Below are positions 1 to 7,099 of a DNA stretch of 17,727 bases, in pieces. Location of the stretch: positions 1-17,727 of the forward strand of contig DAOUVG010000007.1 of NCBI GenBank assembly GCA_030667735.1, read 5' to 3'. The DNA is from Dehalococcoidales bacterium. GTDB lineage: Bacteria; Chloroflexota; Dehalococcoidia; Dehalococcoidales; Fen-1064. The stretch's first letter is position 1; each line of letters opens with the position of its first letter. Under the pieces are notes generated by a model. That model was not told the DNA's origin. It worked only from the letters and a program-made list of their open reading frames with translations, and searched no databases. Both the position numbers and the translations under genes were made by a program.

Positions 1-101
1 CCCCCGCCGCCAACCCAGTAGACCTTGTCTTCCTCAACAAGGTTGGCGCAGGTGCAGAGCATTGCCTCAATCTCAGAGAATGAAGTTGCACTGGTAGTCA
101 T
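1..101 (-). CDS. CoA-transferase beta subunit, N-terminal fragment
   Basis: This is the first 33 codons of a gene that runs off the left edge. The ATG (complement of 99-101) overlaps the TGA stop of the upstream alpha-subunit gene as ATGA, the usual arrangement for translationally coupled CoA-transferase subunits. The fragment reads through an Ala/Thr/Ser-rich start to a segment ending EEDKVYWVGGG, which resembles the start of the beta-subunit fold in family I CoA-transferases (glutaconate CoA-transferase GctB, IpdB), where an acidic helix leads into a strand and a glycine-rich turn. In that family the beta subunit carries the catalytic glutamate that forms the CoA-thioester intermediate; that residue would lie outside the window. 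The assignment rests mainly on the overlap with the alpha subunit. Confidence 0.7.
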   Translation of the reverse strand, partial: MTTSATSFSEIEAMLCTCANLVEEDKVYWVGGG

Positions 102-1078
102 TGGTAGTAGCCCTCCTTGATGGTTGCCCGGCGCTTCAGCTCCAGCAAGCGTGAAATCCCCACCACCTTCTCCAGGTACTCTTCGTGGGAAGCCACACTG
201 TAAACGGTTTTTTCCAGATAGGACTTCATCGCCTCCGGGTCTGCCTGGCCCGAGGCACGGAACGCCTCAATAACCGCCTCGGTGTCGCTGGCGTATAGCC
301 CGGGCACCTCACCGGGATGCGCCCCGAAAGGTGCCTCGACGACCGCGTCCACCAGGTAGTAGGGGATGGTCGTCTTTGAAGGGTCTTTCCTGATTTCCTC
401 GGTATCGATAATTTCCTCGGTGGAGATTATGACCTTCCTGGAAGAAGCGGCGGTCTCGTACGGGGAGACACTGGTGCCAAAGATACGGGCATTACCGTAG
501 ATGTCGCACTGGTGCACGTGCACCATCCCGACGTCAGGATTGAGTGCCGGGACAACGACCACCTCTTTGCCGGTGTAGGGGTCCTTTATCAGCTTGGCCC
601 CCGAGTGCTCGAAGGAGTCAGAACCGCCGAAAAACCGGATGGGGATGAAGGGTATCCCCATCGCCCCGGCGAGCTGCCGCATCGTCATCGCGGAGTTGCT
701 CCATTCGTTGACCTCGATGTTACCTTCATCGAGGACGCGGTTCAGGGCACGGCCCACGCCGATGTAGCCGACATCTATTTTGCCGACGCAGCCCCCGGCG
801 ACAAGCAGGTTAACGATAAGGTAGGTAAACCTGCCTCCTACCCAGAGGTCCTTCTTCTGCTGCCTGATTATTTCCCGGATAAGGGCACTAGGCCCGCGCT
901 GGATAAGGGTGCAGTCGTAGCAGAGATAGTCGCCATCGTTGACCAGGTTACTCACCGCCTCCTGCTCGGTCATCCGTCTGTCCACCAGCCCCCGGGCGCG
1001 GTGCTCACGCAGGTACTCACGGTGCCCATCGGGGTCGGGCATGCGGAAATTCGCGGTACCCGAAGCCAGTACTTCCAT
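98..1078 (-). CDS. Family I CoA-transferase alpha subunit (GctA/IpdA-like)
   Basis: A 326-residue alpha subunit of a family I CoA-transferase, a class that moves CoA between acyl-CoA and a free acid. Family hallmarks are a Gly/Val-rich core at about 93-111, the strand-turn-strand VPALNPDVGMVHVHQ followed by DxYGN at 176-196, and VVEAPFGAHPGEVPGLY at about 246-262. These last features are shared with glutaconate CoA-transferase subunit A and with IpdA of actinobacterial steroid-ring degradation, which despite the family name acts as a ring-opening hydrolase, so the substrate cannot be called. The start has a strong AGGAGGT at 1086-1092, 7 nt upstream. The beta subunit follows with an ATGA overlap. 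The gene lies 48 bp behind an ABC permease on the same strand and may share its transcript. Confidence 0.88.
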   Translation of the reverse strand: MEVLASGTANFRMPDPDGHREYLREHRARGLVDRRMTEQEAVSNLVNDGDYLCYDCTLIQRGPSALIREIIRQQKKDLWVGGRFTYLIVNLLVAGGCVGKIDVGYIGVGRALNRVLDEGNIEVNEWSNSAMTMRQLAGAMGIPFIPIRFFGGSDSFEHSGAKLIKDPYTGKEVVVVPALNPDVGMVHVHQCDIYGNARIFGTSVSPYETAASSRKVIISTEEIIDTEEIRKDPSKTTIPYYLVDAVVEAPFGAHPGEVPGLYASDTEAVIEAFRASGQADPEAMKSYLEKTVYSVASHEEYLEKVVGISRLLELKRRATIKEGYYQ

Positions 1079-1126
1079 GTTTATTACCTCCTCTTCCCTG
1101 TTAGGACTATATTGTGGGTAAGGTGT

Positions 1127-1927
1127 TTATACGGCAAGGTCCCGTTTCCAGAACGTGGCTATTGCCGCAGCTAAAAAGACTGCGGTTAGTCCAGCAAGTA
1201 CTGCTGCATGGGTGCCGTTCAGACCATTGATGAGCGGGACCGCACCGATATAGTAGTAGAAAGGAGAGAGTACCTGGAAAGGTTCGAGCCAGTCAATCAG
1301 AGGTGCCATTGCGTTGAGAAGATAACTGTATCCAACGAGTGCTCCGGCTGCACTCATACTCAGACCGCGGCGTCCACGGGCACAACCAACGGCCAGGGCT
1401 GCTGCACCGAAGGTAACTCCGAGCAGGGCGGCACTGAAACATATTGCCCCCAATCTGGAGAGATTAAGACCCATGTCAACAGCATGACCGCTGATTGCCA
1501 ATGCTCCCCAGAAGAGTAAAGTCAGCAGCATTATACTGAATACCAGAGCGGTGAATTTCTCCAGTACCAGTCTCCAGCGTGGTATTGGATTGGAGAGCAG
1601 CAGGTCAAGCGTACCCTGTTCCTCCTCCCCGGCAACGGCGCTGCTCCCGAAATTAATGGCGAAAACCAGGATTAGCAGGGGGAATACCAGGAAAAACAGC
1701 TCACTGTGGAGATAACCTTCCGGAGATGTGAAGTCGTCTATGCCTCCGGTAAAAAGAGCCATGACTTCTTCGGGGAGTAACTCCATATAATCCTGGATGG
1801 CGCTGTAACTCTCTATCAAGGGGTACAACGACACCACCATTACGGCGAGAAGCACGAAACAGATTCCCCAGAATAACAGGGAGCGGCGCCGGTCCCGCAG
1901 GGTCTTTAAGAATATGCTACTCAGCAA
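1127..1927 (-). CDS. ABC-2 type transporter permease
   Basis: A 266-residue integral membrane protein with about six predicted helices (17-37, 77-97, 125-147, 158-182, 187-211, 239-259). Between helices 2 and 3 is EEEQGTLDLLLSNPIPRW (101-118), the cytosolic coupling segment typical of ABC-2 permeases such as the NosY/BcrB group. I chose the TTG at 1925-1927: it follows GAGGAA by 9 nt, overlaps the end of the ATPase gene by 11 bp, and begins directly before the first basic segment and helix. The longer open frame to 2041 adds 38 residues that are only the ATPase gene read in another frame. The partner is the adjacent ATPase. The likely role is export of, or self-resistance to, a small hydrophobic molecule; substrate unknown. 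Confidence 0.87.
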   Translation of the reverse strand: MLSSIFLKTLRDRRRSLLFWGICFVLLAVMVVSLYPLIESYSAIQDYMELLPEEVMALFTGGIDDFTSPEGYLHSELFFLVFPLLILVFAINFGSSAVAGEEEQGTLDLLLSNPIPRWRLVLEKFTALVFSIMLLTLLFWGALAISGHAVDMGLNLSRLGAICFSAALLGVTFGAAALAVGCARGRRGLSMSAAGALVGYSYLLNAMAPLIDWLEPFQVLSPFYYYIGAVPLINGLNGTHAAVLAGLTAVFLAAAIATFWKRDLAV

Positions 1928-2825
1928 CGCTTTCTTCCTCGTTGTAATAGTCCAGGAAAATTTCTTCCAGACTGGGTTCGTGACTGATGATATTGACCAC
2001 CCTGGCCTGAGAGGCTGCCTTGACCAGCGCATCAAGCTCACCGACTACGGTACAGGTAAGGACAGAGTCGTGCACACGGACATCCTTCACACCGGAGATT
2101 TCAGTGAACTCTTCCTGGGAGACCGGTCCGGCAAAGTGGATTTCCAGGCGCCGTATTGCACGAGCCTTCAGGTTGTCTATGTCTTCCACCGTTACCAGGC
2201 GTCCCTCACGGATAATGGCCACACGGTCACATACACGCTCTACCTCCGGCATGATGTGAGAGGACAGGAACACTGTACGACCCTGGGCTTTGGTTTCGCT
2301 GACAAGGCGGTAAAACTCTTGCTGCATCAGCGGGTCGAGGCCGATAGTCGGTTCATCGAGGATAAGCAGGTCGGGTGTATTCATGAAAGCCTGGATAAGA
2401 CCTATCTTCTGCCGGTTCCCATGTGATAGCGAGCGAATTGGTAGTAGAAGGTCGCAATCGAGCCGGGAGGCCAGGGCTTCCACGTGTGCCCAATCGACGC
2501 CACCGCTCAGGTGCCCGAGGTAGCGCAGCATCTCAGCCCCGGTCAGGTTGTCGTATAGCTTCAGTTCTCCGGGCAGATAGCCGGTGTGCCGTCGAACCTC
2601 CAGCCCCTTCCGTTGTATGTCCATCCCGAATATTGTCGCTATACCGCGGGTAGGCCGGATGAGATTAAGCAAGGTTCGGATTGTGGTCGTTTTGCCGGCG
2701 CCATTGGGACCCAGGTAGCCGAAAACTTCGCCTCGCCGGACATCAAGGCTAATGTCGACCATGCCCCTTTGTTTGCCGTAGTACTTGGTGAGGCCGCTGG
2801 TGTGGATTACGGTATCGTTGTTCAT
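1917..2825 (-). CDS. ABC transporter ATP-binding protein (exporter, BcrA/YtrB-like)
   Basis: A 302-residue ATPase subunit that powers the overlapping permease. Visible motifs: Walker A GPNGAGKT (39-46), signature LSHGN (133-137, a common variant of LSGGQ), Walker B LLILDEP (153-159), D-loop GLDP, and switch His190 in SSH. The Q-loop position reads YLPGEL, without the usual glutamine, as is normal in the BcrA/YtrB-type exporter subgroup. The C-terminal 90 residues form the extra regulatory domain of this group, ending in an EEIFLDYY motif. The ATG start has AGAGGTGA about 10 nt upstream and a candidate promoter just beyond it. It is divergent from the second ABC operon. Confidence 0.93.
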   Translation of the reverse strand: MNNDTVIHTSGLTKYYGKQRGMVDISLDVRRGEVFGYLGPNGAGKTTTIRTLLNLIRPTRGIATIFGMDIQRKGLEVRRHTGYLPGELKLYDNLTGAEMLRYLGHLSGGVDWAHVEALASRLDCDLLLPIRSLSHGNRQKIGLIQAFMNTPDLLILDEPTIGLDPLMQQEFYRLVSETKAQGRTVFLSSHIMPEVERVCDRVAIIREGRLVTVEDIDNLKARAIRRLEIHFAGPVSQEEFTEISGVKDVRVHDSVLTCTVVGELDALVKAASQARVVNIISHEPSLEEIFLDYYNEEESVAE

Positions 2826-2861
2826 GCCCGCCGAATCACCTCTGCAGGGCTTTATTCACCT

Positions 2862-2890
2862 ATGCTATCCTACGTTACAGTGGTCGTCAA
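2862..2890 (-). promoter_or_regulatory. Candidate sigma70-type promoter of the left ABC/CoA-transferase unit
   Basis: Reading the minus strand, TTGACG (complement of 2885-2890) and TAGCAT (complement of 2862-2867) are separated by exactly 17 bp, giving 5/6 and 4/6 matches to consensus. Predicted transcription would start near 2855, leaving a leader of about 30 nt before the ATPase ATG. Confidence 0.55.
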
Positions 2891-2892
2891 GG

Positions 2893-2950
2893 CCTGGCGG
2901 CTGCTCGGTCACCACGACTTCGTATAGTCACTTCGCAATGACGGGGATCT
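2893..2950. repeat. Degenerate copy of a small dispersed intergenic repeat
   Basis: On the minus strand this begins GGAGATCCCCGTCATTGCGA and continues with CGAAG and CGTGG blocks. The GTCATTGCGA...CGAAG...CGTGG layout resembles the short dispersed repeats seen between genes in many bacterial genomes, including Chloroflexota. It fills the space between the two divergent -35 boxes. Boundaries are approximate and there is no second full copy in the window, so the identification relies on recalled resemblance. Confidence 0.4.
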
Positions 2951-2957
2951 CCACCCG

Positions 2958-2986
2958 TTGCCATCTCTTGACCTACCGTATATAAT
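2958..2986 (+). promoter_or_regulatory. Candidate sigma70-type promoter of the right ABC operon
   Basis: TTGCCA (2958-2963), a 17-bp spacer, and a perfect TATAAT (2981-2986). Transcription would start near 2993, about 49 nt before the ATPase ATG at 3042. The upstream TTG start of the longest open frame coincides with this -35 box, which argues against that start. Confidence 0.65.
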
Positions 2987-3041
2987 ATCCACTAACGCCA
3001 CCAACGTCCGGTCCCGACGGACACCTCAGGGAGGTGAGGCC

Positions 3042-3791
3042 ATGCCTGAAGAGTACCTGGTAGCACAGGAACTTCACAAGAGTTTTAATGAACAGAAGGC
3101 CGTCGATGGCGTCTCCTTCACCATCTACCGTGGTGAAATCTTCGGCCTGCTCGGACCGAATGGTGCCGGGAAGACGACTGCGATACGGATGATGTCGACA
3201 GTGCTTGAGCCTGACCGCGGCGATGTCATCATCGGCGGTCATTCGGTGAGACGCGAAGCTGATGCCGTCCGCAGTCAAATCGGAGTTTGCCCCCAGGAGC
3301 TGGCGCTGTACGAGGACCTCAGTGCGCTTGACAACCTCGTCTTTTTCGGCCGCATGGCCGGGATGAGCGGCAAGGAAGCCCGTGCCCAGGCGATGGCCCG
3401 TCTGGAGCTGATGGGTCTTTCCGAAAGGGCGAAGGGCAAGGTGGACAAGTTCTCCGGTGGCATGAAGCGGCGGGTCAACCTGGCGGTAGGCCTGATGGGC
3501 CACCCGGAAATGCTCTTTCTGGATGAGCCTACGGTGGGGGTCGACCCGCAGTCACGGAATAATATCTACGAGACAATCGAGGGTCTGCGTGACGGCGGGA
3601 TGACGATTCTCTACACCACGCACTACATGGAAGAGGCTGACCGCCTCTGTGACCGGGTAGCCATCATGGACGGCGGCAAGATAATCGCCCTGGACACCCC
3701 TTATGAACTCAGGAGTCAAATCGGGGAACCGGAAAGGGTAACGCTTGAGGACGTATTCCTGAAGCTGACCGGACGCAGCCTTCGGGACTAG
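3042..3791 (+). CDS. ABC transporter ATP-binding protein (drug/lipid exporter type)
   Basis: A 249-residue ATPase for the two permeases that follow. Motifs: Walker A GPNGAGKT (38-45), Q-loop Gln85 in CPQE, signature FSGGM (138-142), Walker B LFLDEP (158-163), D-loop GVDP, and switch His194 in TTH. The set and the following YMEEADRLCDRVAIMDGG stretch are typical of the DrrA/CcmA-like group that pairs with ABC-2 permeases. The ATG at 3042 is preceded by GGGAGGTGA with ideal spacing; the 28 extra residues of the longer frame overlap the predicted promoter and are rejected. A 77-bp gap separates it from the first permease. The substrate is unknown. Confidence 0.93.
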   Translation: MPEEYLVAQELHKSFNEQKAVDGVSFTIYRGEIFGLLGPNGAGKTTAIRMMSTVLEPDRGDVIIGGHSVRREADAVRSQIGVCPQELALYEDLSALDNLVFFGRMAGMSGKEARAQAMARLELMGLSERAKGKVDKFSGGMKRRVNLAVGLMGHPEMLFLDEPTVGVDPQSRNNIYETIEGLRDGGMTILYTTHYMEEADRLCDRVAIMDGGKIIALDTPYELRSQIGEPERVTLEDVFLKLTGRSLRD

Positions 3792-3809
3792 GCCAGTCTA
3801 CTACGTCAA

Positions 3810-3826
3810 TTGACCAGGCCGGTCAA
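3810..3826 (+). other. Intercistronic hairpin
   Basis: TTGACC and GGTCAA form a perfect 6-bp stem around AGGCC, between the ATPase stop and the first permease. There is no U-tract, so it is not a standard terminator. It might tune relative expression or mRNA decay within the operon. Confidence 0.3.
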
Positions 3827-3868
3827 GCCAGGCTCATACTACTGGATAAATAACATCAGGCTAGTGAC

Positions 3869-5050
3869 ATGTTTAAGGCAATACTGGTAGCGATACACGA
3901 AGTCCGCATCTACCTCCAGGATAAGGGTGACCTCGCTTTCAGCCTGCTCCTGCCGGTGGTTACCTTTGCCCTGATGTACGGTGCATTCGGTGGGGAGATG
4001 GAGTTCCACGGCACCGCTCACATAGTCAATCAGGACCCCGGGGGCAGCTACTCCGTCCGTCTGCTGGAGCAACTGGAAGAGATGGACAGTGTAGACCTCG
4101 AACTTCTTTCCCGGGAAGAGGCTGACGGTAAGCTGGAGAGGTCCGACCTGTTGATGGTCATCTACATACCGGAAGACTTCTCCGCGAAGCTCGTCTCGGG
4201 GGAGCAGACGCAGCTACTATTCAGGCAGAGGGGCAACGGCGGCCAGGAAGGCCAGATAGTGGCCAGCCTGGTAAGGGGCCTGGCGGAGCGGATGAACCAG
4301 GAATTCACGGTGCTCAGTCAGGCGAGTAGCTCTCTGGCCGGCAGGGAAATCTCCCGGGAACGCATTGAAATTGCCACGCAAAAGTTCCTGGAACGGGAGC
4401 AGGAACACCCGCTGGTGGGAGTCACCGAGGAAACGATGGGCAGCAGTCCCGACCTGGTCAACCAGTTCCTGCCCGGCGTAGTAACCATGTTTGTCCTCTT
4501 TGCCATTACCCTGGGCGCTCAGGCGATAGTGCAGGAACGTCGACTTGGTACCCTGGAGCGACTGCTGACCACCAGGCTGAGCGTGGGGCAGCTATTCTTC
4601 GGCAAGTTTCTGGCTGGTATCTCGCGAGGTTTCCTCCAGACGCTCATCCTGCTGGGACTGAGCTATATTGTCCTCCAACTGTTCACGCCCCTTGCCTTCA
4701 TCGAGTGTCTGGTTATCGCCCTCGTTTTCGCGGCGGCAGCCAGTGCCCTGGGGCTTATCATTGCTTCGATTGCCCGCACCGAGGACCAGGCGACCTGGAT
4801 TGCCGTTTTCCTCACTATGAGCATGGTTATGACGGGCGGTACCTTCTTCGAAATCTCCGAGGGTTCGGTACTGTATACCATCAGCCGGGTGTCCCTCAAC
4901 ACCTATGCCAACGATGCTTTTAAGACGATAATAGCCCAGGGGGGCTCCCTGACCGATGTCGGGATGGAACTGGGAGTGCTGGCGGGGGTTGCCGTGGTGG
5001 GGCTGACCATCAGCCGGGTGCTCTTCAAAGTCATGCCCGGAGGCAGGTAG
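3869..5050 (+). CDS. ABC-2 type permease with large external domain (first of pair)
   Basis: A 393-residue permease. One helix near the N-terminus (about 23-40) is followed by roughly 160 residues predicted outside the membrane, then five more helices (about 201-219, 246-270, 278-302, 308-326, 366-384). This is the ABC2_membrane_3 layout found in multidrug and lipid exporters. The stretch QERRLGTLERLLTTRLSVGQLFFGK after the second helix (split here for length; 222-246) is the coupling region that contacts the ATPase. The ATG at 3869 has only a weak Shine-Dalgarno. Its stop lies 6 bp before the second permease, so the two are probably made together and form a heterodimer. Confidence 0.9.
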   Translation: MFKAILVAIHEVRIYLQDKGDLAFSLLLPVVTFALMYGAFGGEMEFHGTAHIVNQDPGGSYSVRLLEQLEEMDSVDLELLSREEADGKLERSDLLMVIYIPEDFSAKLVSGEQTQLLFRQRGNGGQEGQIVASLVRGLAERMNQEFTVLSQASSSLAGREISRERIEIATQKFLEREQEHPLVGVTEETMGSSPDLVNQFLPGVVTMFVLFAITLGAQAIVQERRLGTLERLLTTRLSVGQLFFGKFLAGISRGFLQTLILLGLSYIVLQLFTPLAFIECLVIALVFAAAASALGLIIASIARTEDQATWIAVFLTMSMVMTGGTFFEISEGSVLYTISRVSLNTYANDAFKTIIAQGGSLTDVGMELGVLAGVAVVGLTISRVLFKVMPGGR

Positions 5051-5056
5051 GACGGA

Positions 5057-6301
5057 ATGAGACAGCTAAGGCAGATAGCCTTTATTGCCCTCAAGGACCT
5101 GAAGCGCTTCAGCCGCGACAGGCCGGCCCTGCTGGCCTTCATACTCTTCCCCTTCCTCTTCGTGGCCGTGTTCTACTTCATGTTTGAAGGTGTGGGTAGC
5201 GAAGATGACCGGCTGGCCTTTCACCTGGCAACTCGCGAGGGTGCCGGCGGTATGAGCCATCAGATAATCACTGCCATGGAGACCAGAGACCCCTCACAGC
5301 TCCAACCGGGTGAGCCGGAGATTGTCTGGCTCAAGGACTACGCTGAAGCCCGCCGGCAGGTTGAAGACGGGGAACTGGGAGGCTTCCTGGTCTTTCCGGA
5401 GGACTTCACCGAGGGAATAATGATGGGCTACGGGGCCCGGCTTGAGGTGGTAGCGGATGCCGAGGCCACCAACACCCGCATGGCCCTCTACGGGCTGGCC
5501 CAGGCGATTGCTACCCAGGTGGGCGCACAACAGGTGGTCACAAATACTACGGTGGCGCTGCTGGTGGAGCAGGGACTGGCCACCGGGGAGATGCCGGATA
5601 TCGGTCAGGCCATCATGGGGCCGGTTTCTGCCCAGAGTGGTGCTTCAACTGTGCCGCCGCTGATACAGTACGAGACGGAAAAGGTGGGCGAAGTGAAGGC
5701 GGAACAGCCGAGCAACTTCGTTATCCTGGGCTACCTGGTGATGTTCGTCTTCTTTGCCGCGGCGCAGTCGGCCTCACTGATAGTACGGGAGCGACAGAAC
5801 CACACCCTGGAGCGGCTGCTGGCCAGCTCGGTGGCGCGGGAGTCCATCCTGGGGGGTATGTTTATCGGTACTGCTGTGAAAGGACTGCTTCAGATAGTCA
5901 TATTCTGGACGGTGGGGTTACTTATTTTCAAGATGGACATGGGACTTTCCCCGACGGCCGTGGTACTGCTTTCCATCCTGATGACTATCATGTCGGCGGC
6001 TTTCGGCCTGATGCTGGCCACGCTGGTCAAGACGGAGCGCGCCGCCGGCTCCATAGGGACGCTGGCCGCGCTGATACTGGCACCGCTGGGGGGCTGCTGG
6101 TGGCCCCTGTTTATCCTCCCCAAATGGATGCAGTCCCTGGCCAAGATAACGCCCCACGGCTGGGCGAACACCGGCTTCAACAAGCTGATGCTATTCGGGG
6201 CCGACTTCGGTGACGTGATTCCCGAGATGCTGGCCCTGGTGGTGTTCGCAGTGATATTCGGCATCATCGCCACCTGGCGTTTCCGGACGAGTGCGGCGTA
6301 G
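5057..6301 (+). CDS. ABC-2 type permease with large external domain (second of pair)
   Basis: A 414-residue paralogue of the preceding permease with the same plan: a helix at about 25-44, an external domain of some 170 residues, then helices at about 221-243, 266-290, 298-322, 331-356 and 388-406. The coupling segment is RERQNHTLERLLASSVARE (244-262), clearly related to that of the first permease. An AGGACGGA sequence precedes the ATG. Two non-identical permeases with one ATPase suggest a heterodimeric exporter. A cyclase-family enzyme gene follows after 15 bp. Substrate unknown. Confidence 0.9.
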   Translation: MRQLRQIAFIALKDLKRFSRDRPALLAFILFPFLFVAVFYFMFEGVGSEDDRLAFHLATREGAGGMSHQIITAMETRDPSQLQPGEPEIVWLKDYAEARRQVEDGELGGFLVFPEDFTEGIMMGYGARLEVVADAEATNTRMALYGLAQAIATQVGAQQVVTNTTVALLVEQGLATGEMPDIGQAIMGPVSAQSGASTVPPLIQYETEKVGEVKAEQPSNFVILGYLVMFVFFAAAQSASLIVRERQNHTLERLLASSVARESILGGMFIGTAVKGLLQIVIFWTVGLLIFKMDMGLSPTAVVLLSILMTIMSAAFGLMLATLVKTERAAGSIGTLAALILAPLGGCWWPLFILPKWMQSLAKITPHGWANTGFNKLMLFGADFGDVIPEMLALVVFAVIFGIIATWRFRTSAA

Positions 6302-6316
6302 AGAGGACGTGACGAA

Positions 6317-7084
6317 ATGGTAGAGAGAGTCAGGATTGTAGACTTGAGCCTGGAGATTAAGGAGGGGGAGGGCGTAATGGGCGCCCAGATTCAGCACATC
6401 GGTCACCGGGAGAGCGTGCCGGGGATGCTGCAAGCCTTTCCCGGCATAACCGCCGAGGACCTGCCGGACGGCCTCGGCTGGGCTGTCGATATCTACACTA
6501 TGAACGTGCACACCGGGACTCACATCGATGCCCCCTGGCACTACCACCCGACCAGCGAGGGGAAACCCTCAAAGACAATTGACGAGATGCCCCTGGAGCT
6601 GGCCTACGGCGATGGCGTGGTCCTCGATATGCGGCACAAGAAGCCGGGAGAGGTCATCGGTGTGGCCGACCTCCAGGAAGCCCTGAAGAAGATAGACTAC
6701 CAGCTGAAGCCTTTGGACATCGTTCTGATAAGGACCGACACGGACAAGTCCTGGGACACGCCGCAGTACGGCGAGTACCCCGGCGCCGGTCGGGAGGCGA
6801 CGATATGGCTGGTGGACCAGGGGGTGAAGGTGGTCGGCACCGACGCCCCCGGCTGGGACCGCCCGTTCAAGTACGCGGCCGCGGAGTTTCGGGAGACCGG
6901 AAACAGGAAGGTGATATGGGAAGGCCACTTTGCCGGCATCGAGAGGGAGTATTTCCAGATGGAGAAGCTGGCCAACCTTGACCAACTTCCGCCCTACGGC
7001 TTCAAGGTCTGCTGCTTCCCGATTAAGCTCCTCAAGGCCAGCGCCGCCTGGATAAGGCCGGTGGGTATTGTGCCGGAGGGGTGA
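6317..7084 (+). CDS. Cyclase family protein (kynurenine formamidase-like metal hydrolase)
   Basis: A 255-residue member of the cyclase/kynurenine formamidase family (PF04199), metal-dependent hydrolases acting on amides, esters or lactones. The signature HxGTHxDxPxH is complete at 65-75 (HTGTHIDAPWH), giving metal ligands His65, His69 and Asp71. Later family features include the LIRTDT strand near 136-141 and VVGTDAPGWD near 173-182. Family members include KynB, isatin hydrolase and polyketide cyclases, so the substrate is open. The ATG has GAGAGGACGTGA upstream and lies 15 bp from the second ABC permease, implying co-transcription. No kynurenine-pathway gene is nearby, which argues against a KynB role. 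Confidence 0.88.
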   Translation: MVERVRIVDLSLEIKEGEGVMGAQIQHIGHRESVPGMLQAFPGITAEDLPDGLGWAVDIYTMNVHTGTHIDAPWHYHPTSEGKPSKTIDEMPLELAYGDGVVLDMRHKKPGEVIGVADLQEALKKIDYQLKPLDIVLIRTDTDKSWDTPQYGEYPGAGREATIWLVDQGVKVVGTDAPGWDRPFKYAAAEFRETGNRKVIWEGHFAGIEREYFQMEKLANLDQLPPYGFKVCCFPIKLLKASAAWIRPVGIVPEG

Positions 7085-7099
7085 TTGGCCAGGTATTCC

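Noticed and set aside
1100..1130. TATAGT-like -10 box before the CoA-transferase alpha gene
   Set aside because: The only TTG-containing -35 candidate is 20 bp away, too far for a convincing promoter.
512..1174. 220-codon plus-strand open frame
   Set aside because: Antisense to the CoA-transferase alpha subunit, whose motifs and strong Shine-Dalgarno are clear.
2958..3041. N-terminal 28-residue extension of the right ABC ATPase
   Set aside because: It would start on the -35 box of the predicted promoter, lacks a Shine-Dalgarno and lies outside the family's normal N-terminus.
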